A stretch of 64,000 nucleotides of DNA from Tubulanus polymorphus (taxonomy: Eukaryota; Nemertea; Palaeonemertea; Tubulaniformes; Tubulanidae). The notes under the pieces are model-generated. The model ran no database searches. It saw nothing but the letters and a program-made list of their open reading frames with translations, and had not been told where the DNA came from. The stretch spans positions 17,784,485 to 17,848,484 of the forward strand of contig NC_134027.1 in assembly GCF_964204645.1 (NCBI RefSeq), written 5' to 3'. A program made the position numbers and the translations under genes. Shown piece by piece: positions 24,826-35,629 of this stretch (position 1 is the stretch's first letter; every line of letters begins with the position of its first letter).

Positions 24826-25330
24826 CTACTGTCTGTCACACATGCTCTTCGTGCGACGTTTTGGTCCGTAATTTCGTTAATAATCGGTTGATCTGTAAAT
24901 ATTATGCATCAATTTGTTCAGTAAGGAATTTGCATTCAGAAATAAATCATGAACTGGCAGAAATTTGTTTGTGTTTTCATCTATCAGCGATAGTTTACCA
25001 AGCACACGCTCGCGTAATGCTAAAAACGGCTTTTATGGCCCGTCACGTAGCGCCACCTACTCTATTTTGATATGCTAATGAGCAGGTGATGACGTCACTG
25101 TAACGTTTCCGAGCGTCCGCGGAGCGGATTTTTCAGCATTACGCGAGCGTATGCTGAGTAAACTATCGCTCATAAATGAAAACAAAAACAACTTAAGTAA
25201 AAATTGTTGTTTATTTCTGAATGCAAATTCCTCACTGAACAAATTGATGCAAAATAAAGGTAGATAAACCGATTATTAACGAAATTACGGACCAAAACGT
25301 CGCACGGAGAGTAGGTGTGACAGACAGTAG
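24826..25330. mobile_element. 505 bp fold-back (MITE-like) element
   Basis: Starts CTACTGTCTGTCACAC and ends with its exact complement GTGTGACAGACAGTAG. The arms extend ~200 bp with mismatches (shared blocks CGTAATTTCGTTAATAATCGG and GCGTAATGCT). Both sides are CTGA (24822-24825 and 25331-25334), a likely 4 bp target duplication. The matching site in the 23385 copy lacks the insertion. It has no coding potential and would be moved by a transposase made elsewhere. Confidence 0.8.
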
Positions 25331-25564
25331 CTGAAAAAGTCAGAAAAAAATGACGTCACTTGACGTCCGGTTTGAAGTTCATGGGGAAATCGGAAGTAGA
25401 ATTACGTCACGCTAAAATCCGGCAGCCCATTAACTAAAGTAAGGCAATTTATGGATCGGGTTATTTCAGAATTTATTTATTTCATGAAATTTCGAACAAG
25501 ATTGGGTCGATGAATAGTTTAACAATGAACCGCGTTGATCGAACGAGTTCGAAAATAGCTGAAA

Positions 25565-25695
25565 TCCCCTTAGCAACGGGAGCGAATTCATAATAAACAA
25601 ACCACGCGCCGGCCGCGGCCCGGTGCCACGCGGTTCGGCGCGCAGGTTCGAATCCCGGAGAATTACGCTCTCGCGCGCGCAGCTGTCATTCCCAG
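25565..25695 (-). repeat. Diverged C-repeat fragment with polymerase III-like box
   Basis: CCCCTTAGCAACGGG, then GCGCCGG, then GAATCCCGGAGAAT and CGCGCGCGC follow the order seen in the C units at 29780-29880, with many changes and a GC-rich insert. It contains GGTTCGAATCC, an exact B-box consensus, but no cloverleaf. Confidence 0.45.
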
Positions 25696-26114
25696 CGGCA
25701 GCACTGAAATACAATTTTTTAATCAAAAGTAGCGACCCTAAAAACTGCGGTGAGAGTCGCGTTAGAGTCGTAAAATTTCTCGGCCAGCGCGGCGGCGGAT
25801 CGGCACGGCGTAGTCTCGCTCTCGAGCAGCAGCAACATCGCGGTCGGCAAAAACATTAGTCTCCGCCCCTTCTTCACCAAATAAGGAATTCGGAACCGCT
25901 GGCCGCGTGCACTGCTTATTTTGAACCGTATTCCCGGCGGATTAGAAAGAAATGTATATTTTTCGCAAGAGAAATCACTTTTTGTACTGACATTCGCATT
26001 TCCTGCTAATTCGAGTTTTTTCTAGCAGAAAATAATTTTCCGATTTGTGCGTTTCAAACCGGTAAGCTAAAAACTTCACTGCCCACCACAAGCCATATTC
26101 TGTACCAAAGTAGT

Positions 26115-29100
26115 GTGCTCCGTAATACTCTACTCAAAAGTTGTAGACTAGCAGTGATTGGTAACAACAACAAGTCGACATCATCATCACCAAAAAAGGC
26201 AAAAGGACTCTTCTTAAAAAGAACAAAAACCCTGGTTCTTTTCTTGACGGTTATCTTGCTTGCTGAAGCAAATGATATAAACCTAAATCCAGGCCCTACC
26301 TCGTTCTCAGCCACAGACACTAAACCACAACAAGGAAGCTACCTAAACCATACCAGCAAAACTTATCCTTGTGGAACATGCGACCAGCCTGTAAATTGGG
26401 ATGAAAGAGGCATAGTATGTGGTACCTGCGACATGTGGTACCATGCAAACTGTCAAAGTATACAAACCCAAACATATACAGATTTAAATGACAGCGCAGT
26501 GGCCTTGGACTGCATGGCTTGTGGATGCCCAAATTTTTCACCCGCATTCTACAACCTGTCGATAACTACATCAAACCAGTTCGATACATTGTCTGATTTA
26601 TGCCTTCTGAGTACACCAAATAAACAACCTAAGCCAATCCATTCATCAACCCCTAGCAAACGGATCACTAAAGGAGGCCCAACATACCAACCAATGAGAA
26701 TACTGAATGTAAACTTTCAGTCCATAAAAAACAAGCAAGGACCCCTTAAAAACCTCCTGGAACAATTGAACCCTGATATTGTCATAGGCACTGAAACGTG
26801 GACGGACGCAACTATAACTGATAATCAAATCTTCCCAGATACATATAAATTGTATAGAAAAGATCGGACGCACGAGGGAGGAGGTGGTGTACTCATAGCT
26901 GTCAAGAGAAATTTAGAACAGGCACCTGTACCAGAGCTCTCTACAAACTGTGAAATGGTCTGGTGTAAGATCACTACAAAGAGAACACGACACCTTTACA
27001 TCGGTTCATACTATAACCCAATCACCAGTGATAGTGAGTCATATATGGAACTTAGGCGTAGTCTACAGAAAGCAACCACATCCACGAATAACGCAGTCCT
27101 ACTGATCGGAGGTGATTTCAACCTACCTGGTTGGGATTGGAAACAGAGAAAGATTAAACCCGCGACAAAAAATATCCAAAATCACACAGACTTCCTTGAT
27201 ACCCTAGACGATAATGGCCTCACGCAATTGGTAGAAGAACAAACAAGAGGTGAGAATACTTTAGATCTTCTGATTACAAATGACCCAAATCTCTTTCTGA
27301 GAACCAAAACATTACCTGGAATCTCGGACCATGATGTTGTGTTCTGCGAAATTGACATCCAACCAAATTTTGTAAAACAGACCCCACGGAAAATTCTACT
27401 CTATGACAAGGCAAACTGGGCTTCCATTAAACAGGATATGAAGAAAACCTACAAAGATGTCCAAAATCTATATACAAAAAAACAAATCAGCAGAATCTAT
27501 GTGGTCCACCTTCAAGACTCAGATTGAAAACAGTATCAAGATGAATATCCCAACCAAAAATGCCAAGAAAAGAGATGGACTGCCTTGGATCGACTAAAAT
27601 CTACGTAGGCTTATCAATAAAAGAAATCGACTACAAAGAAAACTTAAAAAATCTGGTCATCACATCCATAGACAACAATATAAGGAGTTGAAAAAAATTG
27701 TACAGAAAGGACTCAGACGCGCCCATTGGAAACACATAGAGAATATTGTCACCCCAAGCACCAATGACGACTATGGCCAATTTGGAGGACTTAAACGCTT
27801 TTGGACCTATGTCAAACACCGCAGGTCAACGGGATCAAACATTCCCCCACTTAGAAATAATGGAAATCTGTACAACACAGCCAAGGATAAAGCCAACATC
27901 CTCAACCAACAATCCAAGTCTGCCTTCACAAAACAAAGTTGCATGACCAAAGAGGAAATCCAAGCCAAAGTTAAAATGGATGGAATCTATCCAAAAATGG
28001 GGGATATAAACATACAAACTCGAGGAGTGGAGCAGTTGTTAAAAAATTTAAAACCAGGGAAAGCAGCTGGACCAGATAACATCAAACCTCGGATCCTGAA
28101 AGAACTTGCCACGGATGTAGCCCCCATTCTCACATTAATATATCAAAGATCCTACAATAACTCGGAAGTACCGGAGGACTGGCGGAATGCAAATGTCACC
28201 CCAGTTTATAAAAAAGGTGATAAATTTAATGCAATCAACTATCGCCCGATATCATTAACATGTGTCTGTTGTAAAATGATGGAACATATCATCACCTCTA
28301 ACATCATGAACCACGGAGAGCGACAAGGAATCCTCTACCCACTTCAACATGGTTTTCGTAGAGGCCTCTCCTGTGAAACACAACTGGCAGAATTTATTGA
28401 TGATGTAACATCCAACATAGACAACAGAAAACAAACGGACTGCATTGTGATGGATTTCAGTAAAGCCTTCGATAAAGTCAGCCACCAGCTACTCGTACAC
28501 AAAATGACCACTATGGGGTCTCCGGCAAAACAAATGCATGGATTGAGGCATTCCTTTCAGGAAGAAAACAGGCAGTCGTTATTGAAGGAGAGTCATCTGA
28601 AACAGTGGATGTTGAATCAGGAGTTCCACAAGGATCGGTTTTAGGCCCAAGTCTATTCCTCTTCTACATAAATGACATACCGCTGAATATAACATCTAAA
28701 ATACGACTTTTTGCTGATGACACCATTGCCTACCTAGTTGTCTCTTCACAGAAACACGCAGAAGTGCTGCAATACGACCTCGATCTCCTCACTGAGTGGG
28801 AAACTAAATGGAACATGGAATTCAACACAGACAAGTGCCATGTCCTCAGTATCACAAGAGGACGTCCCCACGAATACACCTATAAGCTCGGAGGTCATAT
28901 CCGATCACATGTACAGACAGCAAAGTACCTAGGTGTAACCATCACCAACAATTTAAAATGGACACCTCATATTGAAGAACTTTGCAAAAAGGCAAATCGA
29001 ACGATTGGATTTCTGAAAAGGAATGTTAACATAAACTCGATACATGTGAAGGACACAGCTTACAGATCACTGGTCAGACCCATAGTAGAATATGCGAGTA

Positions 29101-29510
29101 GTGTCTCGGACCCATATCTCCAAACTGACATACACCGATTGGAGATGATCCAACATCGAGCTGCAAGATATGTCACAAATCGTCACCACAATAGATCCAG
29201 TGTAACAGATATGTTGTCCCACCTACAATGGCAGTCACTACAGGAAAGAAGAAGACAGGCCAGACTCACACTATTGTATAAACTCGCCAACGAACAAACT
29301 TTGGTTGATACGAGCACACGCCTGGTTCCACCTGTTCGTAAAACTAGAGAATCGCACTCGAAAGCTTTCCAAGTCAAGTTCTCCCGTACTGAAATCAAAC
29401 GACAATCCTTCTATACCAGAACAGTCAGGGATTGGAACGCTCTACCTGCAGATACTGTGTCAGCGGAGAGTATCGAAGCCTTTAAGACTCTTCTCTCCCA
29501 CACCCCTTAG
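26115..29510 (+). pseudogene. CR1/L2-type LINE polyprotein: 2A, PHD finger, endonuclease, reverse transcriptase
   Basis: Residues 1-61 hold a basic stretch, a hydrophobic run (39-50) and the 2A-like DINLNPGP. A PHD finger follows with C86, C89, C102, C105, H110, C113, C133 and C136. The APE-type endonuclease keeps LNVNFQS, GTETW, GGDFNLP and SDHD. The reverse transcriptase keeps INYRPISLT, DFSKAFDKV, SGVPQGSVLGP and LFADDT. It would nick DNA and copy its RNA there. Three lesions break it: a frameshift at an A7 run (27476-27482), a TAA at 27595-27597 and a lost base in a G run (28515-28518). No in-frame ATG precedes the 2A motif, so the true start is unclear; GTG at 26115 is the first start-like codon. 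No RNase H is seen. The low damage suggests a fairly young copy. Confidence 0.92.
26274..26297 (+). other. 2A-like ribosome-skipping motif
   Basis: DINLNPGP follows a hydrophobic run and is followed by Thr rather than the usual Pro. 2A peptides (D-V/I-E-x-NPGP then P) make the ribosome skip a peptide bond and are known from some non-LTR retrotransposons. The E-to-N change at the third residue and the missing Pro afterward leave activity uncertain. Confidence 0.55.
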
Positions 29511-29520
29511 CTTAAAAACT

Positions 29521-29521
29521 C

Positions 29522-29594
<73 letters not shown>
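29521..29594 (+). repeat. (ATT)n microsatellite, LINE 3' tail
   Basis: About 24 trinucleotide units start 11 bases after the LINE stop codon, with one ACT interruption near 29551. L2/CR1-type LINEs often end in short tandem tails rather than poly(A), so this likely marks the 3' end of the element. Confidence 0.85.
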
Positions 29595-29596
<2 letters not shown>

Positions 29597-29694
29597 TAAT
29601 ACTAAATTTATTAGTAATGTCTGTATATATTTATTTGCGCACACCTATACACTGTGTTTCATCAACCAGTTGATGTTGACAGATATCGGAAGAA

Positions 29695-30960
29695 GAAAAA
29701 ATGTTATTTCTAGTTCGTATTTCTCCGTAGAAACCGATTGGAAAACTGGATTCGAATCCCACCAAAAGCACAGTCCCTTAGCAACGGGTCGAATTTTTTA
29801 GAATAACTAGCGCGCCGGTTTCACAGCATCACTAAGGGTCGAGTCCCGGAGAATAAGGCGCGCGCGCGGTCTGCGTGTTACAAAAAGACCGTCCCGCTCC
29901 ACACAAGTACTGAATAATTAACATATCTTATCTTTATGTGTCTTTTACTCCCGTTTTTCAAACGTTATTCCCCTTTTCCGTTTCGAGTAAAAATCCGTTT
30001 TTAAAATACCGTTGTTCCATTAATTCCGTACCCATGCAACCCGTTGTAATACAAAGGAAGAAATATTTAGTGTAAATGAAACATATAAAACTATTGAAGC
30101 CATGAGATTTAATGTAGAAATCTGACGTTTTTTAACTACAGAAAAATTTATTCTTGTGTAATCGATAAAACAATAGGCTCTCAATATGTAATCGACATTC
30201 CCAAACTCCCGGTTCTTTTTGCAGAAAATATTTTTTTTTTTAAATTCAATCACGGGTCCCTTAATTCCCTCGAAGGTCTATCATATTTTGGGTGATTTTC
30301 TTTGGTCACGCCACCGGGTGCCTTCCTTCAGCAAAACCTACGTTTTTACAATGTAGAACTTGGGAACAAATTTCTTGTGTAAAACATAAACTGTCAAAGC
30401 CGTTCGTAGAACATATCTGACGATACAGAAAGATTTATTGTCGTATGAAAGATAAAACAAACAAGGCTTTCAATTTGTAATCAATCTTCCCAAAGCATGT
30501 TTTTTTTCGAAAAAAATGAATTCCTTTTCTATACATCTATTTGATCACGGCGAATCTTCGCTCGAATAGATCTTTGACATTTTGGAGGATTTTCTTTGGA
30601 CACGGACCACACCGAACACAGGTGCCCCGCAAAACCTCCTATGTTTTTCTACAAGGTAGAATTCTATGAAGTTGCCGAAAGGACACTCGCCTCTTTTTAT
30701 TCATTAAAACTTAAGACTGGCTGTGCGCTTAACCAAGTTTCGACTTTGACACATTAAGCGCACAGCGAGCGCCGAAGGCGCGAGCTGGAAGCTCCTCAAG
30801 TTAATCGCGCGTATGAGGCAAATTCAAATTTACATACGCGCGATTTTCATACGCGCGATTAACTTAACTTCGGCGCTCGCTGGAAGCTCCTTAAGTTAAT
30901 CACGCGTATGAAGCAAATTCAAATTTTCTATATTTCTCCATACCGTCCTTCTCAAAAAGT
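29695..30960 (-). repeat. C repeat, long copy in reverse orientation
   Basis: Carries all C landmarks in reverse order: TTCTCCGTAGAAACC, CTTAGCAACGGGTCG, GGCGCGCGCGCGG, then GCCACCGGGTGCCTTCC. It continues through a stretch shared with 39390-39900, including GCGAGCGCCGAAGGCGCGAGC-type hairpin sequence. An extra inverted duplication of the GCGCGATTAACTT / CGGCGCTCGC part sits at 30770-30910. No coding region is supported. Confidence 0.75.
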
Positions 30961-30989
30961 GTAGTTTACATCCGGGACACATGGGCATT

Positions 30990-31530
30990 GGCTAAATACG
31001 TCAATGAAGGATTACAAAATGATTTTGTGTAATTTTCAGAATATTTACAAAGAATATTCACAAAATATTGTCAAAAATGTTATTTTTAGTTCGTATTTCT
31101 CCGTAGAAACCGATTGGAAAACTGGATTCGAATCCCACAAAAAGCACAGTCCCTTAGCAACGGGTCGAATTTTTTAGAATAACAAGCGCGCCGGTTTCAC
31201 AGCATCACTAAGGGTCGAGTCCCGGAGAATAAGGCGCGCGCGCGGTCTGCGTGTTACAAAAAGACCGTCCCGTTACACACAAGTACTGAATAATTAACTC
31301 AAAATTTTGCCAATCCCTGGAGTATAATGCCGTGCGTTTTTTGACATATCTTATGTTTATGTGTCTTTTCAAACGTTATTCCCATTTTCTGTGTCGAGTA
31401 AAATGCGTACGCTATAATCCGTAATCAAAATACCGTTGTTCCATTAATTCCGAACACATGCAACCCGTTGTTTTACCCCGGCTAAGGAACAAATTTTTAG
31501 TGTAAAACATATAAAACTATTGGAGCCATC
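30990..31530 (-). repeat. C repeat, partial copy in reverse orientation
   Basis: Begins GTCAATGAAGGATTACAAAA, passes TTCTCCGTAGAAACC and CTTAGCAACGGGTCG, and ends at ACTATTGGAGCCATC, where a 47 bp tandem array starts. It sits head to tail with the copy at 29695-30960. Confidence 0.7.
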
Positions 31531-31670
31531 GGGGTTGTAGGCATTGTCGACGAGTAGAATCGGTCGACAATCGGGGTTGTAGACATTGTCGACGAGTAGA
31601 ATCGGTCGACAATCGGGGTTGTAGACATTGTTGACGAGTAGAATCGGTCGCAGCCGAATTACTCCTTTTC
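31528..31670 (+). repeat. 47 bp tandem repeat, three units
   Basis: Three units of GGGGTTGTAGRCATTGT, YGACGAGTAGAATCGGTCG, ACAATC. Each full unit has two GTCGAC-like palindromes. It is bounded by C-repeat material on both sides. Confidence 0.85.
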
Positions 31671-31727
31671 TATAAATGTATCTTTGAGCTGGGAACTATT
31701 CCACGCTATACTGGACTTGAACCGGTT

Positions 31728-32333
31728 AGGCTGAAGGAAGGCACCCGGTGGCGGGACCAAAGAAAATCACCCAAAATATGATAGATCTTCGAGCGAATCG
31801 ATGGACCCGTGATTAAAAAAAGAAAAAAATTATTTTCTGCGAAAAACAACGTGGGAGTTTGGGAATGTTGATTATATATTGAGAGCCTATTGTTTTATCG
31901 ATTACACGAAAACTAAATTTTCTGTAGTTAAAAAACGTCAGATTTCTACATTAAATCTCACGGCTTCAATAGTTTTATATGTTTTACACTAAAGATTTGT
32001 TCCTAAGTATTACAACGGGTTGCATGGGTACTTAATTAATGGCACAACGGTATTTTTAAGTACGGATTATAGCGTTTACGTATTTTACTCGAAACGGAAA
32101 ATGGGAATAACGTTTGAAAAACGGGAGTAAAGAACACTTAAAGATACGATATGTTAAAAAACGCACGGCATTTTGCTCCCAGGGATTGGCAAAATTTTGA
32201 GTTGATTATTCAGTACTTGTGTGGAGCGGGACGGTCATTTTGTAACACGCGGACCGCGCGGGCGCGTTATTCTCCGGGACTCGACACTTAGTGATGCTGT
32301 GAAACCGGCGCGCTTGTTATTCTAAAAAATTCT
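31728..32333 (+). repeat. C repeat, left flank of T6 copy 3
   Basis: Runs from GCTGAAGGAAGGCACCCGG to TTCTAAAAAATTCT in + orientation and is cut by T6 copy 3. The cut lies ~20 bases earlier in C than the cut at copy 2. Confidence 0.75.
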
Positions 32334-34754
32334 CATTATGAGAATGCCGGTTTGCTAGCGTATCTATTTAACACCCGTATTGCTCGGGTTAGTTTTACTA
32401 CCAACGAGTGGCGCTGTATATGTAAATTTCACATAAATCAACGACTTTCGGCTATTAGCGCTACTTAAGACCACTTGAAAACATCTTAGTCAATTACGGT
32501 AGTAGTGAACATAAAAAGATACAGTACAAAGATACAGTACGGTGTACAGTTAAGGACATGATTCCATAGGACCCATACCAGAGACATTTAGTTCAGACAA
32601 GGACTATTAGTTAAACACTAATCTTCATTTTCAGCAATTAATGATCTGGTGAATTAATTAGTGATTCGGTCTTTCGGTGGTTCGAGATAAAATGCCCGCA
32701 AGATAAGAACCTAACGAACCAGGGCTGACCACAAATTGTCCAACAGATAAATTTTCGAAACGACACAATCCAATCATGTTTGGTATCAAATGTGGCGTGG
32801 ACCATGGTCTTTTAACTGACCAATGCATGACCAGTACTGACCATATAGTAAATTATTTGTTTTGCAAACAATTAAGTTGTTTGGTGTCAAATAACTAGAT
32901 ATGATGTGGGCATTAATCTAAAAATTGTTTAACTGACCAATGCTTGACCAGTACTGACCAGTTACCAGTGCTAACCAGAACCCCCATAAGTAATTTATAT
33001 GTTTATTGAATCCTTCGTTAGTACTACTAGCTCTTACATTTAAATTTGTCGCTTGAAAAAGTCTTGTCCGATTTTTGTTGTAGGTAGCGAGCTAACTTTG
33101 AAATTCCGCTAAAATGCATTAGATGTTTACGTAGGGTTTTGAACGAACAACGTTTCCATTTGTAATTGTAACGTGCGCATTTGAGCCTGTAACGTGCACA
33201 TTTCACTCGCGTGAACGTGCGCATCGGTACCAACATGCGAGACTTGTCAAACTTTTACGATTAAGACTTTTAAACTGAACAAAGAACATATCATATCATA
33301 TTATATATACATGAATAGATGGAATGATAACGTAGTAGTTTTAAATGTTTCGTAGCTGCTGTCCACTGACCACAGATCAAAGCTAATTGCCTGATATGAA
33401 ATATATTTTTGTTATAGAGATGTAGTAGATCAGTGAGAATTCAAACTTATGGTTAATTTTGTGTGATCACAACGCTAACCAATAGAGAAAGCCTTAAGGC
33501 CTAAGAAAAGAGGCATTAAGTATAACATATCTTTCAGTATAATGATGAAGTATTCAACTGGCCATCACAACACTAGTTTGACTTATCTTATTGAAAAATA
33601 CCGGAGTGTTAATGGGAAAACCTTGAATTCGAAACAATTCCACACTCAATCGTTTACTTTGAAAACACAATTTGCATTTTGTGGACATGTATTTTTTTCT
33701 GCACCAAAAGCATGAAGTATATTATCTTTGCTTGTAAAAATTTGAAATTTTGGGGAAGATTTTTGGCCTCGTTAACCTGTGAACACGCCCTTCATATATT
33801 TGCTAAGACCGACCCTTGAAATAATGGTGAGAGTTTCGAGGATAATTTTGGTAGGATGTAAACTTAGGCCGCTTCGTATCCGTGGATGGTTGCTAATTAT
33901 TGATTCTATACACAATAATCATGAGTACCATGAGATTCGATAGAATATCGTTTTTCAATCATACGTACACGAATTATCGCGATATAAAGATAAATAATAT
34001 GTTCATATACTTTTTATGTCTTATACTGTATATTTCTTTAGTAGTATAAATAAAGAGTGGATCAGCAGGCCACCTGAGACCATTCCACGATCTAAGGTCA
34101 GTTGCCAAAATTTAGTAAGTTTACCAGTGGATAGTTAATATTTTTAATGACAATTAAATTTTCATTGCTAAAATAACTTTGTACTTGTTGACTCAAAAGC
34201 AGAGAATTGAAAATACGATAATACGATACGAAAACTCAGTGTACAAATTCAAAAAGATTATCTCTAGTGAGAGATCGAACGTTGTGTCGTAATTTTCTAA
34301 TGATAAAACATGGTTTGAAATTTGAAATGTGTACATAGTTGATCTTTTTCAGTGTATTTAGTCATGTATCATATTGGATGATGGTTAATTCAAACTATCT
34401 TTTGAGAAATGGGTCCCAGAGCTATATCCTTTACTCCTGTAATAGAGGATGCAATCTATTTGCGACAAACAGCTAGTGCAAATAGCTAGAAAAGGTAACA
34501 ATAGTGCATTGGCAAACTTAGAGCAAGCGTACATTGGTTGTTTAGGTTTTTCGAAGGGGAGAATTTGTGGGAAAGATAATCATTACCTCTGGCGTGGAGA
34601 GATACAATCTAAAACCAACCCTAGAGTCAAATATTTTACCACAATTTTTTATGATCAATAAAAAGATTGAGTAATAGACATTCAAACAGTATTATCTAAA
34701 TTCCACTCCATTTTAAACTCATTCATGTCTACACAAACTCCAACTTGTTGAACA

Positions 34755-34850
34755 GTCCACATTAAAATTAGGGACCACTATTCTTGCTCATCTACACTGG
34801 CTACCAATCTAACAAAGGATTAAATTTGAGTGTTTGATGTTATAACAATA
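34755..34850 (+). pseudogene. CR1-like LINE 3'-end relic inside T6 (copy 3)
   Basis: Same HLHWLPI, stop, QRIKFECL reading as at 10150. Confidence 0.5.
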
Positions 34851-35284
34851 CCAGACTGAATTATGGATTCAGTTTCTACTTTTTAATTGAACATTCATAT
34901 CACATATTGGGCATCATTTTTACCAGTGTATATGGAATAACCTATCCATATATCATGTTCAATTTTATATAATCTGACTTTTGAGATGTCATTCAATCAA
35001 TGCATTCACATGCGGTCGTCGCTTTCAATAGCCACCACGGACTGGCTCCTTATTATTTCTTTGGCGATACCATTGGCGGACGATCCCACACGTTTCTTGC
35101 TCCAGCCCTAGAATGCTCAATATTCGTCATGAACCCCGATTTGAATTTAAATTCAAAATACTCCTAAAACACACCTGTTAACTAAATTACTCTAAAACAC
35201 CTTTATGTGCAAGAATCAGCGAAATTGGCGCTTTATCAGTTGTATTCATCATTCGTACCCACGAATCTCGTATCGTATCCTATG

Positions 35285-35629
35285 CAGGGGCGGATCTAGG
35301 GGGATGGGTAGACAGTATTGGAAGGAAATTTAAGGGCACCTTTCTGATCTTAGGGCACACCCAGTACCCAAGTCAATGCGAGTGCCGAAGGCGCAAAGTC
35401 CTTCGAAGGGGGTATGGGGGCCCTCCCCCAGAAAATTTTGAAAATATGGTATACCATTTAAAGGCTTTTAGAGGGCTTGCAGAGCAATCCAGAATAAACG
35501 ACCCGGACGCGGAATTAGCGGTTGCTGAAATAATGCCTTTAAAAATATTGCCGGTGAAATTTCGAAGGGCACTTAAAAATTCTAGACCGTATTGGGCAAT
35601 ACGGCTAATACGGTCTGGATCCGCCTCTG
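35285..35629 (+). mobile_element. hAT-like short element with 5 bp target duplication
   Basis: Starts CAGGGGCGGATCTAG and ends GGATCCGCCTCTG, imperfect inverted termini. It is flanked by CTATG at 35280-35284 and 35630-35634; the empty site in T6 copies 1 and 2 has one CTATG. CAGGGGC-type ends are typical of hAT elements, and a 5 bp duplication fits the hAT5 group; this family call is from memory. A near-palindromic GGGGGCCCTCCCCC-type motif and GAAAATTTTGAAAATATGG are shared with 43548-44241. No transposase is encoded. Confidence 0.8.

Larger units (their letters stand above)
24733..26114 (+). promoter_or_regulatory. LINE 5' untranslated / promoter region
   Basis: Begins with the same GC-rich hairpin as 23385 and leads straight into the LINE coding frame. 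It has been hit by a 505 bp fold-back element (24826-25330) and carries a diverged C-like patch (25565-25695). LINEs use internal promoters in their 5' regions, so this is the likely regulatory part; no specific factor sites are assigned. Confidence 0.5.
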
